Assembly: GCA_028277185.1 (NCBI GenBank) | Contig: JANQGQ010000012.1 | Coordinates: 62,001-126,000, forward strand | DNA length: 64,000 nt | DNA from: Woeseiaceae bacterium | GTDB lineage: Bacteria > Pseudomonadota > Gammaproteobacteria > Steroidobacterales > Woeseiaceae | Direction of reading: 5' to 3' | Shown: positions 40,020-49,748 of the stretch, in pieces | Position numbering within the stretch: position 1 is the first letter of the stretch | How the letters are laid out: the number at the start of each line of letters is the position of its first letter | Program-made: the position numbers and the translations under genes | Notes under the pieces: generated by a model | Database searches by the model: none | Told to the model about the DNA's origin: nothing | Seen by the model: the letters and a program-made list of their open reading frames with translations, nothing else

Positions 40020-41187
40020 GCCACGTCGGCGTGCCGCCAGCGGCTGGCTTGCGCTTGTCTGCGGGGTCCTTGCAGCCTGTGCCGGGACACCGCCGCCCGG
40101 GGAGGCGCCGGACGAATCCTTGCCCCCGGACCTGCCCTCGCCGCCACCGCCGCCGGAACCGGCTCCCGCGTCGCCCGCTCTGCCCGGGCCGCCTCCCGAG
40201 GCACTGACGCCCGCGCTCACGCTTGCGCTGGTCGGCGACATGATGCTCGGCACGGACTATCCGGAGGACCGTCTGCCCGACGACGACGGTATCGGCTTCC
40301 TGGCACCGGTTGCCGATGCGTTGCGGACGGCCGACCTCGCGATCGGCAATCTGGAGGGCGTTCTCGCCGACGGCGGCGAGCCGCGCAAGGCCTGCACGAA
40401 ACCCGAGGCGTGTTTCCTGTTCCGGTCGCCGGTCCGCTACGCGGCGCACCTGCAAAAGGCCGGCTTCGATCTCATGAGCCTCGCCAACAATCATGCGCGG
40501 GACTTCGGCGAAGCCGGCCGCGACAGCTCGATGGCGGCGCTGGATGCTGTCGGCATCCTGCATTCGGGACGCCGCGGCGAGTTTGCGAGCTTCGGGAAGG
40601 CGGGCTTGCGGATCGCGTTCCTCGCCTACGCGGTCACCCGCAACTCCAACCTGCTGCACGACTATGCGCTTGCAGAGAAGACGATCCGGCATTTCGGGGA
40701 TACCCACGACGTCGTGATCGTGTCGTTTCACGGCGGTGCCGAAGGCGACGGCGTAAGCCGGCTGCCGTTCGCCGAGGAAGAGTATTTCGGCGAGCCGCGC
40801 GGCGACGTGGTGCGGTTCGGGCGCATGGCGGTCGATGCGGGTGCCGACGTCGTATTCGGTCACGGGCCGCACGTCATTCGCGCGGCGGAGCGCTATCGCG
40901 GGCGGCTCATCGCCTACAGTCTGGGCAACTTCGCGACCTACTACGGCATCAGCGTGGCCGGCAACAAGGGCATCGCGCCGATCCTTAAGGTCGTCATCGA
41001 CGGCGAGGGACGCTTTCTCGAGGGGCAGGTCATCTCCACGCAGCAGATCCGGCCGGCCGGCCCCACGGTCGATCCCGAGTCACGCGCGCTCAGGCAGCTC
41101 GAAACGCTGAGCCATGCGGATTTCGGCAATCCGGGGCTGCGCTTTCACGACGACGGGCGCTTAACGATCAGGCCGCGTGAGTTGTGA
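39991..41187 (+). CDS. CapA family lipoprotein (metallophosphatase-like)
   Basis: 398 residues from the ATG at 39991, overlapping the SPOR gene by 29 nt. A lipobox-like LAAC near residue 30 and a long Pro-rich linker precede a CapA/PgsA domain: LALVGDMMLGTDYPEDRL (metal Asp), ADLAIGNLEGVLADGG, MSLANNHARDFGEAGRDS, VIVSFHGGAEGD, VVFGHGPHVIRAAERYRGRLIAYSLGNFA. CapA proteins were first known from poly-gamma-glutamate capsule synthesis; stand-alone members in gammaproteobacteria have unknown substrates. The lipobox falls after a rather long N-terminus. Confidence 0.88.
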   Translation: MLSGCARSTKPRRRAASGWLALVCGVLAACAGTPPPGEAPDESLPPDLPSPPPPPEPAPASPALPGPPPEALTPALTLALVGDMMLGTDYPEDRLPDDDGIGFLAPVADALRTADLAIGNLEGVLADGGEPRKACTKPEACFLFRSPVRYAAHLQKAGFDLMSLANNHARDFGEAGRDSSMAALDAVGILHSGRRGEFASFGKAGLRIAFLAYAVTRNSNLLHDYALAEKTIRHFGDTHDVVIVSFHGGAEGDGVSRLPFAEEEYFGEPRGDVVRFGRMAVDAGADVVFGHGPHVIRAAERYRGRLIAYSLGNFATYYGISVAGNKGIAPILKVVIDGEGRFLEGQVISTQQIRPAGPTVDPESRALRQLETLSHADFGNPGLRFHDDGRLTIRPREL

Positions 41188-41196
41188 GGGCCGCAC

Positions 41197-42564
41197 TTAC
41201 GAGTCGTCCGCGCCGACCGATTTGAAGTCCACGCCGAGCGAGCGCAGCTTGCGGTAGAGATGCGTGCGCTCCATGCCGACGCGCTTTGCCAGCCGGCCCA
41301 CCTTGCCTTCGCAGAGCACGAGCTGCTGCTGCAGGTAAGCGCGCTCGAACTGTTCCCGCGCCTCGCGCAGCGGCAGCGCCAGCAGATCCTGTTTGACCAG
41401 CGGCTCGTCCTGCGGCGTTGCCTCGGAGATCTCCGCCTCGACTTCCTCGAGCGAGATATCCTCGTCGGAGCCTGCGAGCAACAGCCGGCGCACGAGGTTC
41501 TTGAGTTCGCGAACGTTGTCCGGCCACGGATAGTTGCGCAGCCGGTTCTGGGCCGCGACGCTGAAGCGGCGGAACGCCAGACCTTCGGAGTCGACCAGCT
41601 TGTCGACGTAGTAGGTCAGGAGTTCCGGGACGTCCTCGGCATAGTCGCGGAGCGGCGGTACCTTTGCGCTGAGTACGTTCAGCCAGGCAATCAGATCACG
41701 GCGCAGCTCGCCGTTGTCGATCGAGCGCTCGTAGTCGTCGCTGACGGTCGCCACTACCCTGGCGTCGAGCCGCACCGGGCTGGATCCGCCGACGCGCCGG
41801 TACTGACCGTCCTCGAGGACGCCGATGAGGATCTTTTGTCCGCTGGTGTTGAGATCGGCCAGCTCGTCGATGATGAGCGTGCCGCCCGCCGCCCGCTCGA
41901 ACGCGCCGCTCGTGACTTCGCCGGCCGCATCCTCGCGCCCGAGCAGCCGCTCTTCGACGTTACTGTCGGTAAGCGAGGCGGCGGTAACGCTGATCAGCGG
42001 CCCTTCGGCTCGCCGGCTCAGCGCGTGCATGTAACGCGCGAACGCCCCGCGCCCGGTGCCGGGCTCGCCGCGCAGGAGAACCGACGCATCGTGCCGCGCG
42101 TACTGCTGGATCTTCTCGCGCAGCTCTTTCATGAGCGCGCTGCGCCCGACCGGCGTCAACAGCGCAGGCAGACCCCGTGCGCCGGGCGTTTTCTGCTTGC
42201 CCGCCGAGTCCAGCGCGCCTTCGACCGTGCGCAGGAGCTTCGACAGCGACAGCGGCTTCTCGACGAAATCGTAAGCGCCGAGCCGCGTCGCTTCGACAGC
42301 CGTGTCGACGGTGCCGTGTCCGGACATGACGACGACGGGACAGTTCAGGTCGCCGGCGTCGGACCACTCCCTGAGCAGCGTGATGCCGTCGGTATCGGGC
42401 ATCCAGATGTCGAGCAGCACGAGGTCGAACCGGTCTGCGCTGCGCGCATTGCGCGCCTGCTCCGCGTTGGCGGCGACTGTAACGCCATAGCCTTCGTCGG
42501 ACAGGATTTCCGAGATCAACGCGCGAATATCGGCCTCGTCGTCTACTACCAATACCTGATTCAC
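41197..42564 (-). CDS. NtrX-like response regulator with degenerate AAA+ domain
   Basis: 455 residues. The receiver domain is intact: VDDE near residue 8, LVLLDIWMPDTDG with phospho-acceptor Asp52, and the Lys of VEKPLS. The sigma-54-type AAA+ domain is altered: Walker A reads GEPGTGR (Arg172 where Lys is expected), the region 208-222 that should hold GAFTGA reads GREDAAGEVTSGAF, whereas Walker B (GTLIIDEL) persists. The C-terminal Fis-type helix-turn-helix is good (GKVGRLAKRVGMERTHLYRKLRSLGV). It probably does not activate sigma-54 and may act as an ordinary repressor or activator. It overlaps the kinase gene by 4 nt. Confidence 0.9.
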   Translation of the reverse strand: MNQVLVVDDEADIRALISEILSDEGYGVTVAANAEQARNARSADRFDLVLLDIWMPDTDGITLLREWSDAGDLNCPVVVMSGHGTVDTAVEATRLGAYDFVEKPLSLSKLLRTVEGALDSAGKQKTPGARGLPALLTPVGRSALMKELREKIQQYARHDASVLLRGEPGTGRGAFARYMHALSRRAEGPLISVTAASLTDSNVEERLLGREDAAGEVTSGAFERAAGGTLIIDELADLNTSGQKILIGVLEDGQYRRVGGSSPVRLDARVVATVSDDYERSIDNGELRRDLIAWLNVLSAKVPPLRDYAEDVPELLTYYVDKLVDSEGLAFRRFSVAAQNRLRNYPWPDNVRELKNLVRRLLLAGSDEDISLEEVEAEISEATPQDEPLVKQDLLALPLREAREQFERAYLQQQLVLCEGKVGRLAKRVGMERTHLYRKLRSLGVDFKSVGADDS

Positions 42565-44816
42565 GCTCTTTCCCTCCTTTTTTCGGTCCGCCGCGGTGCC
42601 CGCGCGATCATGCTTTCGCGCGCGGCTTCGTCGACGGGCAGACGTATGCTGATTACGGCACCGCCTTCCTTGCGGTTATCCGCGCGGATGGTGCCGACGT
42701 GTTCTTCAACGAGTTTTTTGACGATGGCAAGCCCGAGCCCGGTGCCCTTCGGCTTGGTCGTGACGTAGGGATCGAAGACCTGCGAGATCGTCGCCGTGTT
42801 GAATCCCGGCCCGTTGTCCTCGACCCGGATCGTGATGACGTCGATGCCCTCGAACTCGCCGGCGCTGACCGACAGATCGATCTCGCCGTCCGGCTGGCCT
42901 TCCAGTGCCTCGGTGGCGTTGCGGATCAGGTTGTGCAGGATCTGTCTGACCCGGCCGATATCGGCTTCGAGCGGCGGCATTGTCGGGTCGACGTGAATCG
43001 CGATACTGACGCCGCTCTCCTGGGCGCGGTAAAGATCGACGACCTCGTGCGCAAGCTTCGCAATGTCGAAGCGGTCGATGTCGATATCCGGGGCCCGCGC
43101 GTAGTCGCTGAAGGCGTTGACCATCTCCTTCATCGATTCGACCTGCTGCACTATCGTGTGCGTCGCGCGGTCGAGGATCTGCGCTTCCTCCTCGCCCATC
43201 GTTTCGAGGTACTTGCGGCGCAGCCGCTCGGCGGATAGCTGAATCGGGGTCAGCGGATTCTTGATCTCGTGCGCGAGGCGGCGGGCTACTTCGCCCCAGG
43301 CGGCATCGCGCTGTGCCTGCAGCAGCGCCGTGATGTCGTCGAAGACGACGACATAGCCGGCGGGACGGTCCTCGTCGCCCGGCAGGGTCGTGCACGCACA
43401 GGTGAGCACCCGGCGGCCGACTTCGCCGCGCAGGACGATCTGCTCGCGCCACTCGGTTTCGCCGGCCTTGAGGTGTACCCGGGCGACGTCGACGAACTGA
43501 TCGAGCAGCGGCTCGTTCTCGGCGATGTCCGTCAGCAGTTCGCCGACGCGGTTTTCGAGATCCACGTTGAGGATCGCGCCGGACGCCTGGTTCGCCGTCC
43601 GGATCCTCAAGTCGGAGTCGAGCGCCACGACGCCCGTCGAAAGGCGCGCCAGGATGACTTCGAGATTGGTGCGCTCCGCCTCGACCAGCGCCTGACTCAA
43701 CGACGCTTCGCGGCGCGCGGCGGCCAGTCGCTGGGTCATGTCGTTGAAAGAGCTGATGAGAAAACCGATCTCATCCCGGGTCGGTTGCGGCAGCCGCATG
43801 TCGAAGTCGCCTTCGGCAACGGCGCGCGTACCCGCGACCAGGTTCTGGATCGGCGCGACCAGCCGGCGCGAGAGCACGAAGGCGCCGTAGATCGCGGTCA
43901 GCAGGCTCAGCATCAGCACGACCGTGAGCGTCAGGGTGAACGTGCTCTTCAGCGGTTCGCGCAGAAATACGAGCCGCTGGTACTCGGTATTCGAGGTTTC
44001 GACGCTGCCGGCCATGCGACCGAGCCGCTCGGGAACCGGAAAGTGCGCCAGCAGGACGCCCAGGGGGTTCGCGCCGCGGCTGTTGACGATCAGCGCCGTG
44101 CGAATCTCGTAGCTGCCGTCGTCGAGCGGATCCAGACTCACGAACGGCCGGTTCTGCTGCAGCTGCAGGATGACTTCGTCGGAGAGCGGTTTCGGCAGGG
44201 CGCCCTCCGAGCTGTCGGTGCTGGTCGCGATGATCCGGTTGTTCGGTCCGAACAGCGTCATCTCGCTGGCGCCGCTCTCGCGCCGGTACTTGCTGAGTTC
44301 GTAGTAGAGCTGACGCTCGTTCACCTGGCTCAGGCGGCGCCCGATTTGCTGCGTGGCGATCAGGTGTTCGCGCAGGCGTATGTCGAGTACCGCATCGGTC
44401 AGGTCGAGCGCGTTGGTGAGCCCGGCTTCGATCTCGACGTTGAACCAGGTGTCGATGCCCCGATTGATGAACTGAGTCGCGAAGTAGTACACGACGATCA
44501 GCGGCAGCACCGCAAGCCCCACGAGCATGCCGACCATGCGCGCTTTGAGCTTCGCGCCCGGCACGTGCGTCCGGTAGTCGCGGACGAGCCGTCCGATGTT
44601 GCCGATCAGGAGCACGAGCAGGATCACGACGCCGGCGATGTTCACGACCAGCAGCGTGTTGTGCAGGCGATTGAACTCGTCGGAGTTCTGCGCGGTCTGC
44701 GCCATCAGGAACATGGCCATCAGCGCCAGCGCCACGCCTGCCGCGGCAAGCAGCGCCGTCAGAAAGCGTTTCAGCGTTCGAGAGACCATTCGAACCACTT
44801 GCTCTTTAGTTGCCAT
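42561..44816 (-). CDS. NtrY-like membrane sensor histidine kinase
   Basis: 751 residues. Three or more N-terminal membrane segments, a periplasmic sensor part (about 105-285), a further helix near 300, HAMP (SRRLVAPIQNLVAGTRAVAEGDFDMRL), PAS (SDLRIRTANQASGAILNVDLENRVG), the phospho-acceptor helix ARRLAHEIKNPLTPIQLSAERLRRK, and the ATPase with NLIRNATEAL, EDNGPGFN and GTGLGLAIVKK. The start at 44816 lies inside the DUF4390 gene; an ATG at 44789 is an alternative. NtrYX systems respond to nitrogen or redox and envelope state; in this fmt-rsmB-linked position the signal is not known. Confidence 0.92.
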   Translation of the reverse strand: MATKEQVVRMVSRTLKRFLTALLAAAGVALALMAMFLMAQTAQNSDEFNRLHNTLLVVNIAGVVILLVLLIGNIGRLVRDYRTHVPGAKLKARMVGMLVGLAVLPLIVVYYFATQFINRGIDTWFNVEIEAGLTNALDLTDAVLDIRLREHLIATQQIGRRLSQVNERQLYYELSKYRRESGASEMTLFGPNNRIIATSTDSSEGALPKPLSDEVILQLQQNRPFVSLDPLDDGSYEIRTALIVNSRGANPLGVLLAHFPVPERLGRMAGSVETSNTEYQRLVFLREPLKSTFTLTLTVVLMLSLLTAIYGAFVLSRRLVAPIQNLVAGTRAVAEGDFDMRLPQPTRDEIGFLISSFNDMTQRLAAARREASLSQALVEAERTNLEVILARLSTGVVALDSDLRIRTANQASGAILNVDLENRVGELLTDIAENEPLLDQFVDVARVHLKAGETEWREQIVLRGEVGRRVLTCACTTLPGDEDRPAGYVVVFDDITALLQAQRDAAWGEVARRLAHEIKNPLTPIQLSAERLRRKYLETMGEEEAQILDRATHTIVQQVESMKEMVNAFSDYARAPDIDIDRFDIAKLAHEVVDLYRAQESGVSIAIHVDPTMPPLEADIGRVRQILHNLIRNATEALEGQPDGEIDLSVSAGEFEGIDVITIRVEDNGPGFNTATISQVFDPYVTTKPKGTGLGLAIVKKLVEEHVGTIRADNRKEGGAVISIRLPVDEAARESMIARAPRRTEKRRERA

Positions 44817-45367
44817 TCCGAGCGCCAGAAGAACAGCAGTCGTAACGGCGCGGGATACTGCTGCGTCTGCAGCAGCGCGCGAACCCGAATCCGGTACGGC
44901 CGCTCGGCAGTGAGCAGGCTGTCGTCGACCAGCGGCAGGGAATCGATACGGCCGAGGTTGTTGAGCGCCGAATACAGGGTCGCGAACGACTCCTGCTCGC
45001 CGCTGTTCAGGTTGCGAACCAGATAGCGTTGGCTCAAGGGGCGGTACTCGAGTTCGAAGCGGACGGCGATCTCGGCATCGACGCTGTCGAGGTAGAGCCG
45101 CCGGTCACGAATCACCTGGGTCTGCAGCTCGATAGTGAGCGGCACGCCGCTCGACAAGGCTGCCAGTGCTTCGCTCGAGAGGATCAGCTGCAGCCGTGCG
45201 TCGAGCCGATGCACGCCGTCCGTCAGGGTCGTGGATGCCGAGCGAACCTCGAAGTAGCCTTCGCGTTCGACCTCGTCCTGGGCAAACGCTTCCGTCGACG
45301 GCCACAACAGGCCGCACGCGGCGATAGCCAGCAGTCCGGTCAAAAGTTTCGGGGAAAAGCTATACAT
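44771..45367 (-). CDS. DUF4390 domain protein, exported
   Basis: 198 residues with a signal peptide (LLTGLLAIAACGLLWPSTEAFAQ). The rest is one beta-rich domain: FEVRSASTTLTDGVHRLDARLQLILSSEALAALSSGVPLTIELQ, RRLYLDSVDAEIAVRFELEYRPLSQRYLVRNLNSG and PLRLLFFWRSEWQLKSKWFEWSLE. Exactly this gene, between rsmB and an NtrYX-like pair, is common in gammaproteobacteria, suggesting that it works with the kinase, perhaps as a periplasmic input. It overlaps the kinase gene by 46 nt. Confidence 0.9.
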   Translation of the reverse strand: MYSFSPKLLTGLLAIAACGLLWPSTEAFAQDEVEREGYFEVRSASTTLTDGVHRLDARLQLILSSEALAALSSGVPLTIELQTQVIRDRRLYLDSVDAEIAVRFELEYRPLSQRYLVRNLNSGEQESFATLYSALNNLGRIDSLPLVDDSLLTAERPYRIRVRALLQTQQYPAPLRLLFFWRSEWQLKSKWFEWSLER

Positions 45368-45401
45368 GCGGTTCGCGAAGCGCCGTCCGGAGTTTCTCTA
45401 C

Positions 45402-46736
45402 TCAGCGTGCTTTGACAAGCGGGGCGAAGAAAAAGCCGTCGAGTCCGTCCGTACCGGGAAATATCTGGTAGCCGGGACCGTCCGGACGCATTAGAGCGCG
45501 GATGTTGTTATTTGGCAACAGTGGGTCCGGCCGGGCGTCCGGCGTCACCGCGAGAAAATCCTCCACGACGGCCCGATTCTCGGCCCGGAATACGGAGCAG
45601 GTCACGTAGAGCAGGCGCCCGCCCGGTGCCAGCAGCTCCCAGAGCCGGGCCAGCAGGGTCTGCTGCAGCGCCGCGAGACGGGGGATGTCCGCATCGCGGC
45701 GCAGGAGCTTGATGTCGGGATGCCGGCGAATGACGCCGCTTGCCGAGCACGGCGCATCGAGGAGGATGCGGTCGTATGGCGTGCCGTCCCACCAGTCGGG
45801 CGCGGCGGCAGCGTCCGCCTCGTAGAGTCTCGCGTCGAGGCCCAGCCGCTCGAGATTGTCCCGGACCGAGGCCAGACGTTCGCCGTCGATGTCGATGGCG
45901 TCGACACGGGCGCCGAGCTCCCTCAAATGGGCGGTCTTGCCTCCGGGCGCCGCGCAGGCATCCAGCACCCGTCGGCCGCCGTCCGCGAGAAGCCAGCGCG
46001 CCGCAAGCTGCGCCGCGCCGTCCTGTACGGAGACGCAGCCCTCGGCGAATCCGGGCAACGCCGTCGTCGCCACGGGCTCTTCGAGCCTGACGGCATCGGG
46101 CAGGCCCGGCAGCAGCGAGTAAGCGATTCCGGCGGCGTCGAGTCGCCCGCGATACGCCTCGACGCCGTTGTTGGCCGCATTGATCCGCAGCCACATCGGG
46201 GCCCGGGCGTTGTTGGCTTCCAGGATGGCCGCCGCGGAATCGCCCCAGTCGCGCTCGAGTCGATCGACGAGCCAGTCGGGATGATCGTAACGAGCCTCGC
46301 GACCGACCGGGGGGCGCCCGGCGAAACCTTCTCTGACGAAGCGACGAAGTACCGCGTTAACGAGGCCGGCGAAGGCTTTGCGGCCGAGCAGGCGGGCCGC
46401 CTCGACCGTCGCCGATACCACGGCGTGATCCGGAATCCGGGTGCCGACGAGCTGGAACAGCCCGACGTCGATCAGGCTCTCGACAATCCGGTCGCGGCGT
46501 CGGAGCGGCCGCTTCACGAGTTCCCGGCGCCACTCCGCGATACGGAAATGCCTGCGCAGGGTGCCGTAAGCGAGATTTCTGAGAAGCGCCCGATCCGCCG
46601 CGGCAATGTCCGCTTCGACGGCGTTCAGCGCGGCGTCGAGCGAACGTCCCTGATGGACGACCGCGGCGACTGCTTCAGCCGCCGCCCTGCGGACCCCGGC
46701 CCCGGTGCCGCCGTTGTGCAAGCTGCCACCGGGCAT
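45402..46736 (-). CDS. rsmB: 16S rRNA (cytosine-967-C5)-methyltransferase
   Basis: 444 residues from the ATG at 46736, which shares one base with the fmt stop (TGATG). The N-terminal NusB-like helical domain (RRAAAEAVAAVVHQGRSLDAAL ... DRALLRNLAYGTLRR) binds RNA. The Rossmann methyltransferase domain has VLDACAAPGGKTAHL, ILLDAPCSASGVIRRHPD (catalytic Cys of PC) and LLYVTCSVFRAENR (second Cys of TCS). Confidence 0.96.
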   Translation of the reverse strand: MPGGSLHNGGTGAGVRRAAAEAVAAVVHQGRSLDAALNAVEADIAAADRALLRNLAYGTLRRHFRIAEWRRELVKRPLRRRDRIVESLIDVGLFQLVGTRIPDHAVVSATVEAARLLGRKAFAGLVNAVLRRFVREGFAGRPPVGREARYDHPDWLVDRLERDWGDSAAAILEANNARAPMWLRINAANNGVEAYRGRLDAAGIAYSLLPGLPDAVRLEEPVATTALPGFAEGCVSVQDGAAQLAARWLLADGGRRVLDACAAPGGKTAHLRELGARVDAIDIDGERLASVRDNLERLGLDARLYEADAAAAPDWWDGTPYDRILLDAPCSASGVIRRHPDIKLLRRDADIPRLAALQQTLLARLWELLAPGGRLLYVTCSVFRAENRAVVEDFLAVTPDARPDPLLPNNNIRALMRPDGPGYQIFPGTDGLDGFFFAPLVKAR

Positions 46737-47674
46737 CAGTCGTCGAAGCGGACGCCGGACCAGCGCCGCTGCGCACCCCACTCGGCGCCCGTGATACGGC
46801 CCTTGCCGGGTCGCTGTACCGACTCGAGGCGCAGGGCGCCGGACCCGCAGGCGACACTGACGCCGTCCCGGTCCGCCGCAAGCACGCTGCCCGCTGGTGC
46901 GTCCGGTCCGTCATCTGCCACGCTTGCCTGCCAGCACTTGATGCGCTCACCGAAAGCGTCGAACCAGGCACCGGGTACCGGGTTGTAGGCGCGGATCTGC
47001 CGCTCGAGTTCGGCCGCCGGCTGTTCCCAGTCGAGACGGGCGTCGTCGCGGCTGATCTTGCCGGCATAGGTCGCCAGACTGCCGTCCTGCGGAACGGCCT
47101 CGAGCCGCCCGCCGAGGATGTCGCCCAGGCGGTCCACGAGGAGTTCGGCGCCGAGCGCGGCCAGCCGGTCGTGCAGTTCGCCGGCGGTCTCACGCCCGCC
47201 GATCGGGATCGTCGCCGTCGCGTAAACCGGCCCCGTGTCGAGTCCGGCCTCCATCTCCATGAGGCTGATGCCCGTCTCCGCATCGCCCGCGAGCATCGCC
47301 GCCTGGATCGGCGCGGCACCGCGCCAGCGAGGCAGGATGGAAGCGTGTACGTTCAGGCAGCCGAGCCGCGGTATGTCCAGGACCGCCTGGGGAAGAATCA
47401 GGCCGTAGGCCGCGACGATCAGCAGATCCGGCGCGAGTTCCCGCATGGCCGTTTGAGCGTCGGGGTCTTTGAGCGTTCGCGGCTGGCGGACGTCGAGACC
47501 TTCCGCAAGCGCGAACTCCTTGACCGGACTCATCGTCAACGCCCGGCCGCGCCCCGCCGGCCGGTCGGGCTGGGTATAGACGGCTGCCGGCCGCAGGCCC
47601 GAGGCGACCAGCGCTTCGAGCGACGCGCGGGCAAATGCCGGCGTACCGGCAAAAAGAATCCTGGGTTCAGCCAC
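46736..47674 (-). CDS. fmt: Methionyl-tRNA formyltransferase
   Basis: 312 residues from a GTG at 47674. Typical sequence: [59 protein letters not shown] segment with [21 protein letters not shown] (catalytic Asn/His) and [17 protein letters not shown]. The C-terminal barrel domain ([17 protein letters not shown]) is intact. It formylates initiator Met-tRNA. It is preceded by def, the enzyme that removes the formyl group. Confidence 0.97.
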   Translation of the reverse strand: MAEPRILFAGTPAFARASLEALVASGLRPAAVYTQPDRPAGRGRALTMSPVKEFALAEGLDVRQPRTLKDPDAQTAMRELAPDLLIVAAYGLILPQAVLDIPRLGCLNVHASILPRWRGAAPIQAAMLAGDAETGISLMEMEAGLDTGPVYATATIPIGGRETAGELHDRLAALGAELLVDRLGDILGGRLEAVPQDGSLATYAGKISRDDARLDWEQPAAELERQIRAYNPVPGAWFDAFGERIKCWQASVADDGPDAPAGSVLAADRDGVSVACGSGALRLESVQRPGKGRITGAEWGAQRRWSGVRFDD

Positions 47675-47725
47675 CGGTGAACGGCTCGACGTCGGCGCTT
47701 GCCGCCGGGCAAACGCCGCGGCGAA

Positions 47726-48238
47726 TCAGGCGACCTGAGCCTGCTGGCGGCGCTCTTTTTCGAGGCGCTTGCGAATGCGACCGCGCTTGGCTTCGGAAAG
47801 GTAATCTACGAACAGTTTGCCGTCGAGATGATCCATCTCGTGCTGAATGCAGACCGCCAGCAGCCCTTCCGCCTCCATTTCGACTTCCTCGCCGTCGCGA
47901 TTCAGATGCCTGACACGGATGTGCCCGGCTCGCTCGACCGGCTCGAAATAGCCGGGAACCGAAAGGCAGCCTTCGTCGGTCACCGTGACGCCGTCCTTCT
48001 CGACGATGACGGGATTGATCAGCGCATGCGGCTCGGTCTGGTCGCCGGACACGTCCGCGACGAGCAGACGCTCGTGTACGTCGACCTGAGTCGCGGCGAG
48101 GCCGATCCCGGGCGCGGCATACATCGTTTCGAACAGGTCGTCGATGAGCGTCCGGATGCGCGCGTCGACTTCGGCGACGGGCGTGGCCCGCGTTCTGAGC
48201 CGGGGATCGGGGAATTCGAGAATCTTTAGTTTCGCCAT
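47726..48238 (-). CDS. def: Peptide deformylase
   Basis: 170 residues. All three motifs are exact: [10 protein letters not shown] (motif I), EGCLSVPGY (motif II with the metal Cys) and [12 protein letters not shown] (motif III with two metal His and the catalytic Glu). It begins [20 protein letters not shown]. It removes the N-formyl group from nascent proteins. It heads the def-fmt-rsmB-DUF4390-kinase-regulator run on the minus strand. Confidence 0.98.
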   Translation of the reverse strand: MAKLKILEFPDPRLRTRATPVAEVDARIRTLIDDLFETMYAAPGIGLAATQVDVHERLLVADVSGDQTEPHALINPVIVEKDGVTVTDEGCLSVPGYFEPVERAGHIRVRHLNRDGEEVEMEAEGLLAVCIQHEMDHLDGKLFVDYLSEAKRGRIRKRLEKERRQQAQVA

Positions 48239-48515
48239 GATTTCTTGCGGCGGCTCACAAGCACCGTCGTGTCAGGATGCCAGTTCTGGACGGGGCTTAT
48301 GAACCGGCATCTCGCCGCAGTCTCCAAATGTGTTCTAAATAATTGACTTTATTGAATAAGGTGATTGACAATGCGCTCGGGGAAAGGGTCCGTCGCGCAC
48401 CTTCCCGGGCTGGAAATGTGACGTAATTGGCAGCTACGCGCAGCTTTAGCCGACATATTATACCAATGCCCGAAATCTCAAGGCCTCAACGCCAACGAGG
48501 GAGCTCAAGCCACCG
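48239..48515. other. Divergent intergenic region, AT-richer, between def and LysM genes
   Basis: 277 bases that must hold the promoters of both divergent operons. ATTGAC occurs twice (near 48341 and 48363), an imperfect palindrome CTTTATTGAATAAGG lies between them, and TATTAT at 48456-48461 is a candidate -10 box for the LysM gene without a clear -35. No gene seen. Confidence 0.45.
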
Positions 48516-49622
48516 ATGTCTCTGCGTATTCTCAATACCAGGATGCCCCCGCGCGTCCTGACGTTCAGCCTCGCCGCCGTCCTGACCTTCGCGGCGGGTA
48601 CTGCGGTGTCGAGTCAGACCTCGGCCGCGGCATCAGGAGGCCCGGTAAGCGCCGCTCTGATGCAGACGCCGGCGCTTGCGGCGGATGCGCCGACGGAATA
48701 CGTGGTCCAGGAGGGCGACACGCTCTGGGATATCGCATCCACGTTTCTGCGCGATCCGTGGTTCTGGCCGGAGATCTGGTACGTCAACCCCGAGATCGTG
48801 AATCCGCACCTGATCTATCCGGGCGACGTGCTTGCACTGGTCTATATCGACGGCCAGCCGCGGGTCACGACCGCCCGTGGCTCGTCGCTCCGCCTGTCCC
48901 CGCAGGCGCGGGTCACGCCGCTGAGCGAGGCTGTGACGAGCATTCCGTTCGAAATGATTTCTGCATTTCTGACTTCCGGTACGGTCCTCGAGAAGAACGA
49001 AGCCGATCGGCTTCCGTACCTCCTCGAAGTGCGCGGCGACCATCTGATTGCGGCCGCCGGCAACACGATCTACGTCCGCGGTACGAATGGCGATCAGCCC
49101 GGGACACGCTATTCCGTCGTACACATCGACGAGCCGCTCGTGGACCCCGACAACGACAGGGTCATGGGCTACCACGCGACCTGGGTTGGCGAAGGCACGA
49201 TGCGCCGCGCCGGAGATCCCGCGTCGATAGAGCTGACGTCCAGCGCGCAGGAAGCGCTGCGCGGCGATCGGCTGATTCCCGCCACGGTCGACGTGCCGCT
49301 GAATTTCCTCCCGAAAGCGCCGGGCAGCCAGATCGACGGCCGTATCATGGCAGTGATCGGCGGCGTCTCGCAGATCGGGCAGTATCAGGTGGTCGTCATG
49401 AATCGGGGCAGCGCCGACGGGCTTGCTCAGGGTGACGTTCTGACCGTGTTCCAGGGCGGTGAAGAGATTCGCGACCGCATCGGCGGCGGCAAGGTTCGGC
49501 TGCCCGATGAGGCGGCTGGCACGGTCATGGTCTTCAGGACCTACGACGAGATCTCCTACGGACTCGTGATGGAGGCAACGCGCGCACTGCACGTGCGCGA
49601 CGCCGTTCGCAACCCGATCTGA
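48516..49622 (+). CDS. LysM domain exported protein
   Basis: 368 residues with a signal peptide (LTFSLAAVLTFAAGTAVSS). A single LysM module covers about residues 60-108 (YVVQEGDTLWDIASTFLRDPWFWPEIWYVNP ... LIYPGDVLAL). The rest is beta-rich with GTRYSVVHIDEPLVDPDN and YQVVVMNRGSADGLAQGDVLTVF. This LysM protein located upstream of dprA is widespread in gammaproteobacteria and is presumed to bind peptidoglycan in the periplasm; its exact function is unknown. Confidence 0.92.
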   Translation: MSLRILNTRMPPRVLTFSLAAVLTFAAGTAVSSQTSAAASGGPVSAALMQTPALAADAPTEYVVQEGDTLWDIASTFLRDPWFWPEIWYVNPEIVNPHLIYPGDVLALVYIDGQPRVTTARGSSLRLSPQARVTPLSEAVTSIPFEMISAFLTSGTVLEKNEADRLPYLLEVRGDHLIAAAGNTIYVRGTNGDQPGTRYSVVHIDEPLVDPDNDRVMGYHATWVGEGTMRRAGDPASIELTSSAQEALRGDRLIPATVDVPLNFLPKAPGSQIDGRIMAVIGGVSQIGQYQVVVMNRGSADGLAQGDVLTVFQGGEEIRDRIGGGKVRLPDEAAGTVMVFRTYDEISYGLVMEATRALHVRDAVRNPI

Positions 49623-49748
49623 CCGCAGTCCCATAGCGCCACGCGGCGCCGCGCCGCGCCGGCAATTGTCGCGAATGCTCCGGCATTCGCTCTGAACGCA
49701 ATGGCGGCGCTTCGCCTAGAATGGCGTTTTCCCGGTACGGCCGAAGCC

